This document shows positions 9,007-16,331 of a stretch of 16,331 nucleotides of DNA, in pieces. Both the position numbers and the translations under genes were made by a program. The notes beneath the pieces were generated by a model, which was not told the origin of the DNA, did not search any database, and saw nothing but the letters and a program-made list of their open reading frames with translations. The DNA comes from Chlamydomonas sphaeroides (taxonomy: Eukaryota; Chlorophyta; Chlorophyceae; Chlamydomonadales; Chlamydomonadaceae): assembly GCA_001662425.1 (NCBI GenBank), contig BDDC01002094.1, forward strand, positions 1 to 16,331, written 5' to 3'. Numbering within the stretch: position 1 is the stretch's first letter; each line of letters opens with the position of its first letter.

Positions 9007-12000
9007 ATGTTCTCGACTGTCCAATACTCTCGAGTATACAATGATGGCAGCGATGACGATGAAGCGAGCGCCAAGCGCCTGTTGCGCGAGACCGCAGGTA
9101 ATGGCTAGGGGATCCCCGCAGAGTGCTCCAGCTGTCAGCGCTGGGGCTTCGTTTTCATCTGGCTTCGTGCGCTGCAACGCGCCACACCCGAGTGACGCTC
9201 GCACTGGCGATTAGTGCACTGCTCGGCCCCTCGCCCCCTTGCCCTATGCAGCCGGCGCACCGCCTCCTGTCGACCCCTCTGTCGTCGCCCACAGCAGCGC
9301 CACTCGCAGCCGCTCCCATCAGCAGGGCATGCAGCGCCGCGGCGCCGGCCCGGCCGCCAGCACCTCCGCCACGGTCGCCGTGCAGGGCCCCGGCCCCGCT
9401 GCGGCGCCCACAGCCAACCTGATTGACTTTGGAGACGACGAGCCGCCGCCGCCGCGACCTCCGCCGACGGCAGGGGCCGCGTCAACCTCTGGCCGCGGTG
9501 GCGGTGGCGGCCTTGGGCGCGGCAGCCGCGGCTCGGCCCCGGCTCCGGCGGTGGAGCTCGTCACACTCATGCCCACAGGTACAGCGCAGTTCGAAGGCGT
9601 CAGGCTGCGATGAGGCCGCCCTCGCCGAGCCCTCGGCTACGGTTGCTTGCAGTTGTCTTGCCCATTGGTCTGCGCGTGGCGACCATGCCCAAGGGCTCAC
9701 CCTTGCTCGTGTCGGCCGGCCGCCCCGCAGACCCCTTTGAGATTCTGCTGCAGCAGACGGCCGCTGCGCCGGCGCCGCCCGCGTACAAGGGGGCAGCGGG
9801 GCCGGGGGTGGCGGCGGGCCGGCAGCCGGCTCACCCGCTCGAGGACCTGGGCATTGGCCTGGTGAGGCAGCGGCCGTGGGGGCCTGGGCTCGTCGGTAGC
9901 CTGACGTGGGTGCAGCGCGTGAGAGGGGCGCAGAGGGACTGCAGGAGCGGTGCGTGCGAAGGGGTGCAGGGATGCAGGGGCGTGGAGGGTGCAACGGCAT
10001 GGAACTGGGAAGCATGCCTCGACTGGGTGATGCAGGGCGGGTCAGAGGGGCAGGGTAAAGGGTGGCCCGTCGTGCTGCTGCCATCCTCGACGGCTGCCCC
10101 CTCCCACTGCCGCAGGACCCGTCCGCACGCTCGCCGCAGGACCCCTTTGCACCCGCGCCGTCGAGCAGCGGCCGGCCCGGAGGGGGCGGCACCGGTGCCT
10201 TCCCCTCACTAGGATCCTTCTCGGACTTGCTCCGGCCCACGGGTGCCGGCGGAGGCGGGGCCTCCGCGCCCTCCGCTGGGCCGGCTGCTGCCGGGGGCGG
10301 CGGCGGCGGCCTGCACTCGGCGTCCTGGGGCTCCTTCTCGGCCCTGACGGCGCTGGGCACTGCACGGGCCAACGGCGGCGCCGCGGCGGCAGGTGGCGGC
10401 GGCGGCGGCGCGGGTCTGGCGCACTCGGCGTCCACCAACGGCATCGACGACCTGCTGGAGCAGCAGCGGGCGGCCAGGGAGGGGCGGAGCTCGGGGCCGG
10501 GGCCGGGGCAGCCCCCGTCCGCGTACCAGGTGCGGCGGGGCGGTGTGGGGCCGTCAGCGTTGGTGCGGGCCGCGGGGCGGTGTGGGGCAGGGTCAAGCTG
10601 CTGCCGCGTGTGGCTGGTCAAAAGGGGCATACATATCTTTGGCTACGGCCTTACCGTGCAACTGTGGCGCCGCCAATAGGGGGGCGGCAGGCTTACCCGT
10701 AGAGCCAAGGGCAGCCAACCCACCTGCGCGCCGGCCCGCCCGCCGCACGCGCCTTCCTGGCAGGCCCCGGGCGTGGTTCACACCGACCGGGGGGATCCCT
10801 TCTTCGACCCCTTCGCCGAGGGCCCCTCCGCCCGGCCCCCTCCGGGGCCGTCGGCCCGGCCGGGCTCGCGCTCCACCGGCCGCTCGGGCGCCGCGTCTGG
10901 CGACGAGTCCGGCCCAGCCGGGCCTGGCAAGCCGGCCTCGCTGCCGGCCACGTCCGGTCCGGACGAGGACTCCAGTCGAGACACCAGCAGCCGCGAGCTG
11001 CTGCTGTACGCGGTGCCGCTGTTCAAGGACCGGCTGGTGTTCCTGCCCGTGGTCAACTGGAAGGACGAGGTGGACACCAGCAGTGAGGCGGGAAGCTGGG
11101 GAGGCACGAGGGAGGGAGGGAGCGAGGGAGCGAGGGAGCGAGGGAGCGAGGGGGGCCTGGCGAGTTTCGGAGCAGCGACGGGTGGCGCTGCGATTGTGCG
11201 GCTGGGGTTGCTTGGGGCTGCTGTCAAGTTACTCGCAGAGCCAGGACAGGGGGCTTACAAGGGAGGGGAGGTGGCCACCTCTGCAGGGCACCCCTGTATG
11301 GCCAGCTCTGCAGGGCACCCCTGTGTGGCCAGCTCTGCAGGGCACCCCTGTGTGGCCAGGCACTTGGGGACTTGGGGACTTGGGGACCGTGCCCTCCGCC
11401 ACCTCCGCCCTCCTGCCTCCCTCCCCTCGCCTGCCGCCCTTCGCAGCCGTGCTGGGCAAGGTGAACGCGGGCGTGGCCTCTGTGGGTCAGAGCCTCACCT
11501 CGGCCTGGCACTCGCTCAAGGACAAGGGCAATCTGCCCGCAAAGATATACAAGTGAGGGGATGGGAAGGCAGAGGAGGGGATGGTGGCACCGCACATGGG
11601 GGTCGCGGCCGACACGGGACGCCCGTTTGCAACTGAAAGAGCAACAACAGCGCTGGGGAAGGACGGAAGAGAATTGGGAGATGCCGACCGTCACAGCACC
11701 CTGCGCCACATTCACGCGGAGGTCGCCCGGCCCCTGCCTCTCTTCTCCAGGGCGGGCCAGGCCATCCTGGAGAACATGAACGCCGAGGAGCGGCTGATGC
11801 GCAACATCCCCAAGCGGGCCAACAAGGTGCGGACACAGCAGCGGGGGGTAGCAGCAGCGGGGGGCGGGGCGCGGGCGGAGAAGCGGGGGGCGCGCACGGC
11901 CTGGCGATAGCAGCTGGGCGCCCGGTGTAGAAGGCCTTTCACTGCCAGCGTCCTGTAGGTGTGAGGGCGCCCCCGGGGCGCGCTGCAGCGGCCCCGTCTT

Positions 12001-13778
12001 CGCACACACCTCACCGCTTATGCCTCCTGCCTTTTGCCCCTGCTGCCGGTGGTCCATCCCTGCTTTCGTAGGTACGTCTACGCGTTTAACTATGGGCTTG
12101 CTGTGCCGGGGCCGAGTTGTGTTGTTGGCATGCGTTAGCCACAGCGCGCGCCGGCGGGTGCTGCAGCCATTGCAATGCACACATTCGACGCCAGGTAACA
12201 TATACACTGGTACGCGGGCTGGGCGGGCCGGGGACCGACGTTCTACACGGCGGCGCTGGGTTTCGCTTCCCGCACCGGCGCACCTGAATGCATCCCTGCT
12301 TCGTATGCACGACCGACGCGTCATCAACCTGGGTGTGCCGCGTGGGTCGTGCTTACTATATGTTACCTATTTGTGAACACACGGCCACGTGGGGCAGGCG
12401 AAACACACGCCCGCCCCTCCGCCTGACTTCCCTTCCCCTCGGCCCATCCCCTTTCGCAACCCCTACCCATTTTGTACCCTTCCCCCTCGCAGCTGGTGGT
12501 GCACCACCCCGCCTCCATCCCCCCCGACGAAATCCAGGACCAGCTCACCGCGCTCACCTCGACCTTCTGCTACAAGAGCGCCGGCAAGGCGGCCGTGGCC
12601 ACGGTCATGCTGCCGGTGGCGGTGGGGCTCGAGGTGGGCACGAGGGGTGGGGGAGGAGATGCTAGGAGGGTTGTGTGCTGGTACGGCTGCATACGGGATT
12701 GGGAGGCGGAAAATGGCGGGCTCGGCGTGCGCTGGAACTGGAACGCAGGGCAGGACCGGGAAGGGCGCCTGGGGTGCCGGGCGGAGTCAAGGCAGGGCCA
12801 GGCAACCAGGACAGTTGCCACTTCGGCCCACCAGGTCGTTGCTGTCATGGGCGCCGGCGGGTAGTCCTGGCTGCATTGTGTCCGGTACGTCATCCATGTC
12901 ATGGGCCCTCCCCCGCCCGCCCGCCCGCCCTCCCGCGCCAGGTCATCGCGGTGCCGGGCATCGGCTGGTACACCGCCTACCAGCTATTCAAGAGCACCAG
13001 CGCCGCCGCGGGCGGCAGCCGGCTCAACCAGTACCTCAAGAGCGACAAGAGCGAGGTCCGCGTGTGCTACGTGCCGCAGCCCAAGTGAGCGGCGCCAGGG
13101 AGGGGACGCGAGGGAGGGGGGAAAGGGCGCGGCGGCGCACGACGCAGCCCAAGCGAGGGGGCAGGGGAGGGGTGGCGGAGGAGGGGGCGCTGTGCTGGCT
13201 GGCTCCGGAGTGAGGCAGGTGTGGACCACTGTAGGAGCTATCGGCCATGGCTGGCGGCCCACTCGCCGACACACGCTGCTGGCCTCTCCCTCCATCCCAT
13301 CGGCCCTCCCGCCCCCGCCTGCAGGATGGACCTGTACATCCTCAAGGCCCGCCTCAACCCCGACAGCGTGCTGGGCGGCGAGGACATTGAGGACCTGTGC
13401 CACGACCTGGCGGAGCCCAGCCTGGCGCACCCGCTCACCGAGCTGCGCAGCAGGCACCTCAAGAAGACGCAGGTGGGCGGGCTGGGGGGAGGGAGGGCGA
13501 AGGGAAGGGAAGGGGAGGGGAGGGCAGGAGAGGGAGACCCGAGCGCGGCCGGTTGGCCTGGGTGTGCGCGTTGCGGGCAAGGGGTTCGGGGATGGGCCGC
13601 AGAGCCACGGGCTGCTGCCGCAGGGCCCATCGGCGCGCGTGCTTGTGTGCGCTGCCGTACGAGACGCCGTACCCACGTACATCCGTACCCGCCGCAGACC
13701 ATGAACGCCGACTACGCGCTGCTGCCCATGAGCGCGCCCGAGGTGGACGAGCAGTACGGAGGCAAGAAGAAGGACTGA
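9007..13778 (+). CDS. DPF-motif protein with C-terminal Mit_KHE1-like (K+/H+ exchange-related) domain
   Basis: Eleven exons join in phase from ATG 9007 to TGA 13776: 9007-9097, 9252-9578, 9731-9861, 10116-10529, 10764-11082, 11447-11552, 11751-11826, 12493-12633, 12942-13084, 13325-13472, 13698-13778; 1977 bases, 658 residues, all GT-AG. Residues 1-397 are mostly disordered Gly/Pro/Ala/Ser sequence with NLIDF at 86-90 and DPF at 140, 192, 332 and 336. From 398 (RELLLYAVPLFKDRLVFLPV) to about 570 the sequence is ordered, with RLMRNIPKRANK, one or two hydrophobic spans at about 519-548, and VPGIGWYTAYQLF followed by a Gly-Ser-Arg-Leu. That order resembles the Mit_KHE1 family (yeast YDL183C type), linked to mitochondrial K+/H+ exchange. 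The tail ends GGKKKD. The N-terminus is acidic, unlike a transit peptide, so location is open. Gene structure is firm; the family call is moderate and made from memory. Confidence 0.85.
11101..11385. repeat. Cluster of three tandem repeats in one intron
   Basis: The 364-base intron 11083-11446 holds a GAGGGAGC-type array at about 11107-11150, three copies of a 27-base unit starting TCTGCAGGGCACCCCTGT at 11280-11360 (one mismatch seen), and three perfect copies of ACTTGGGG at 11362-11385. The 27-base period keeps an open frame, so the intron reads as protein-like SAGHPC repeats, but splice phase shows it is intronic. Confidence 0.8.
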
Positions 13779-14882
13779 GGCACCGGGCCTGGGCTCCGTG
13801 TGGAGGGGCGAGGATTGCCGAGCGGGAGCTGACGGCCCTGCGCCCGGTCTGGAATGTGTGCGGGGGCGCGGCCGTAGGCCTCGGCACGCCGTGGCCGCTA
13901 CCGGGCATAGCGGCTGGCGGGGGATGCGGCCGTGCATGTTGGGGCGCGGGATGCGCCCGGCATTGGCCCACACAGTGTGTGCAGTGAGCAGTGCGTGTGT
14001 GCTCCGGGGCACAGCATGAGCAGGGGCTGGGCGGCCGGCGTGTGACTTGGCGGGGGCCCGGGGAGCGGGCACTGGCAGGGTGCTGGGGCGCTTCGGGCGG
14101 CAGGCGTGGGGCTGGGGCACTGCTAGGCAGCGGAAAGGGGCGGGCATTGTATTTGCTACGCTGGGTACGCGGGTTGAGATGCTGTTGTGGTCCTGGCTCG
14201 GCCCTCTGTGTGGGCTGCAGCGCGCAGGTGTGCGCCGCACGTGGCCCCGCTGCGGCGTTGCTGGGTAGGTAGCGTGGATATGGCGGGGTGCGCGGGGGGC
14301 CACGTTGCAACGCGAGGCGTGAGCGCGAGAGCTGCGGCGGTGGCTGTGCAACCCGGCGGCGGGCTGGCGGTCACAGCAGGATTGGGGCAAGCGGGCGGCG
14401 GGCCTGTGCATTGCAGGTTGCGGGCTGCAGCGGCGCTTGAGGCTGTGTGCAACGAATGCTGCTGCCTGAAGTGACGAGGCAGACGCTGCGCCGAACACAT
14501 GTGGCGAGTGAACTAAAACGTGGGGGGGGGGGCGGGGCCGATCGATGGCCGGGGCCTGCGGCTCAGGTACTGATGCCACCACGAGCACCGGCCGCCCAGC
14601 CCGGCTGATGCCATACACGGCAGCACATGTAGCTTCTTGGCGGCTGGGGACATCCTGGGCAGGCATGGGTACAGCTGGGGACACGGTTGTTGATGCAGGT
14701 CTGCGAGCAAACGAAACGCCCGCCGTCTACCCGTGCACGATGCAACACCTTTCTGCCGTCGCAGCTGTATGATGGCATAATTAAACAAAGCCTGGCAACA
14801 CGACCGAGCTGCGAAGCAGGCTCGCCCGCACCAACAGCTACCAATCGTCGCGATACCCTTTTCGCACAACAAATGTCTATAC
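13779..14882. other. 3' UTR and intergenic region, no gene seen
   Basis: About 1.1 kb after the TGA. The first 700 bases are G/T-rich like a 3' UTR, but I found no plus-strand TGTAA, so the end of the transcript is unplaced; TGCAA occurs at about 14303 and 14449. A run of 11 G lies at 14522-14532. After about 14540 the sequence becomes more AT-rich, as expected near a promoter. Confidence 0.5.
14777..14785 (+). promoter_or_regulatory. AT-rich TATA-like element before the last gene
   Basis: ATAATTAAA stands out in GC-rich surroundings, about 100 bases before the ATG at 14883. A start near 14810 would give a short 5' UTR. The match to a TATA box is weak. Confidence 0.3.
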
Positions 14883-14996
14883 ATGTTCCTAGAAATCTGT
14901 ATCCTCGCAGCGCTGGTATGCCCCGCTGTTGGGTGGCGCACTCAGCAACAATTGACGCGTAGCGTCGACCTGGGTGTCTCGCACTGCACGCTTCAG
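14883..14996 (+). CDS. Candidate signal-peptide first exon of the last gene
   Basis: ATG 14883 opens 38 codons beginning MFLEICILAALVCPAVG, which looks like a secretory signal peptide. The frame reaches CAG followed by GCAAGT at 14997, the consensus for the minor GC-AG intron class, in phase 0. The next supported exon, at 15203, also begins in phase 0 after CCCAG. A chance phase match is one in three, and the signal peptide could be accidental, so this is only a candidate. Confidence 0.3.
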
Positions 14997-15202
14997 GCAA
15001 GTACAACTACAGCTCAAGGCAGCCGCGGCATATTGGCAACGCCAACAATAGCAACGGAGGCTCTTACACACATCCGTTTTAGCTATCGTCCGGCGCTCAC
15101 GCACGGCCCGCGCCCGCCCCTGTCCCGCACGACCACTCTCGTGTCGCCCCACGTCTGCGTTGCCCTCCCGTCCCCTCGGCATGTGCCCATCTCGGACCCC
15201 AG

Positions 15203-16331
15203 GGTGTGTGGGAGTCCAAGCCCGTGCTGCTGCACGTGTGGCTCAGCGCCTGCACGTCGCCGCGCGATGACAACGAGCTGCACGTGTCGGGCATCTTCTT
15301 TGCGCAGGTTAGGCAATGCCCCCGAACCAGGAGGCACCTACCAGTTGTCTCTGACTGCCCCTTACTGCCGCAGCACCTGCTGTACTGAAGTGGCCCTGTC
15401 GGGCCGCAAGCACGCTATGATTAATGCAGACACCGAATGCTCTAAGCCATACGGCAGTGGGTGCAGTCTGACCAGCCGTACGGGAATGCCACGCCGCGCA
15501 CACGACGAGCTCGTACGTGTGTGACCCGCTCCGATGCAGGACCCCGGCCTCATAGCCAACAAGAGTCAGATACCGCAGTACGAGAAAACACATAAATGGT
15601 CTGAGCGGGATGATGCGCTGACGCTGAGGTGCGGGGCCAGGGGCCGGCGGCGCGGCGCCGTGGTGCCTGGGTGTGAGCGCAAGCGGCTTCCCGCGTCGGC
15701 GCCGCGCCGCACCCATCCGGCCCATGCATGACGCGACACCCACAAACCCATCCCACGACCCTGCCTCCGCTACGTTTCGACCCGCGCGCAGGAGCGTACA
15801 AACCGGCAAGCGGTGGCCGCTGCGGCTGGCGCTGGCGCAGCCCTGGTCGGACAGCGCCCACCGCAGGTGCGCATAGCCGCCCCAGCAGCCAGTGCCAGGG
15901 CGGGCCCCCGGGGCCATCATGTCGTAAGCCTGGCTGCTGAGGATGACGATGCTGCCGCCGCGGGGAGTGCTGCCCGGCACACGCCTCTCGCTGCCGGAAG
16001 AACCAAGGGGTTTCAAGTGCAACAGCGAATCCGCACCTTGTGTCCTCGCCCCGCCCACTGCCGCGGGTTGCGGTTGTGGCCACAGCTATGCCGCGCTCTG
16101 GCCCCACCGCGAGTCTGTGACCGGGAGCCGCGGCCCCGCCCTTGATGGATCGCCGCCCGGTCCTCCTATCGACTCCCCTGCCACTGCTTGCTGTCTATGT
16201 GCCGGCGCTCCTCCCCTCGTCTTGTGCCATGGCAGGTACCCAGGCCGCGCCTCGGTCGTGCTATCCCTGGACCCCGCCGACCGCCAGCTGCTCGAGTTCC
16301 AGCTGCTGGCTTCCGGCGGCTTCCACACCTT
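15203..16331 (+). CDS. Unrecognised protein, N-terminal part; continues past the right edge
   Basis: Four exons join in phase: 15203-15307, 15540-15628, 15792-15866 and 16236-16331 (open at the edge), with GT-AG introns of 232, 163 and 369 bases. They give about 122 residues. Visible stretches include WESKPVLLHVWLSA, ELHVSGIFFAQDPGLIANKS, YEKTHKWSERDDALTL, GKRWPLRLALAQPWSDS and ASVVLSLDPADRQLLEFQLL. Alternating hydrophobic residues suggest a beta-rich globular fold. Codon use is G/C-ending like the neighbours, which supports coding. I do not recognise the family, and the start codon lies upstream, possibly in the candidate exon at 14883. Confidence 0.65.

Noticed and set aside
9482..10630. 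382-codon minus-strand frame
   Set aside because: Antisense to exons 2-4 of the DPF gene; Pro/Arg/Ala-rich with no motif.
11280..11360. Three 27-base repeats as a CRISPR array
   Set aside because: Units are directly adjacent with no spacers, inside a nuclear intron.
12984..14684. 566-codon open frame on the minus strand
   Set aside because: It runs antisense across several phase-consistent exons of the DPF/Mit_KHE1-like gene, is full of Pro/Arg/His/Ala low complexity and shows no domain; long open frames arise by chance at this GC content.
15181..15202. ATG at 15181 as the start of the last gene
   Set aside because: It is out of frame by one base with the supported exon at 15203.
1..16331. 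tRNA, rRNA, transposon or viral genes
   Set aside because: No cloverleaf, rRNA core, terminal inverted repeats, transposase or polymerase motifs were recognised on reading both strands.

Overview
The window looks like nuclear DNA of a chlorophycean green alga, probably of the Chlamydomonas/volvocine type. The evidence is very high GC, many short GT-AG introns, G/C-ending codons, long low-complexity Gly/Ala/Pro inserts inside proteins, and a TGTAA motif (the usual volvocine polyadenylation signal) after one gene. No bacterial, organellar or viral signature was seen. Exon joins were worked out by hand from splice sites, reading phase and protein resemblance; no alignment was run.

Layout. (1) 220-4693, minus strand: a class I (RPD3-like) histone deacetylase in ten visible exons, 3' end off the left edge. 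All core catalytic residues are present, but the catalytic domain is interrupted by about 330 residues of Ala-rich, Gly-rich, basic and acidic low-complexity sequence. (2) 4694-5709: a divergent promoter/5' region with a TATA box for the deacetylase. (3) 5710-7019, plus: a coiled-coil protein of unknown function in five exons, 5' end unresolved, followed by a long 3' UTR to a TGTAA signal at 8405. (4) 9007-13778, plus: an 11-exon gene whose exons join in phase to a 658-residue protein. It has a disordered N-terminal half carrying four DPF motifs and an LIDF motif, and a C-terminal half resembling the mitochondrial K+/H+ exchange-related (Mit_KHE1) family. (5) 15203-16331, plus: the start of an unrecognised gene that runs off the right edge; a possible signal-peptide first exon lies at 14883-14996.

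The genes do not form a visible pathway; this is an ordinary eukaryotic gene neighbourhood. The points most worth a second look are the split deacetylase domain with a GxD element at both ends of the insert, the adaptor-motif/K+-H+-exchange fusion, and the two unrecognised proteins.
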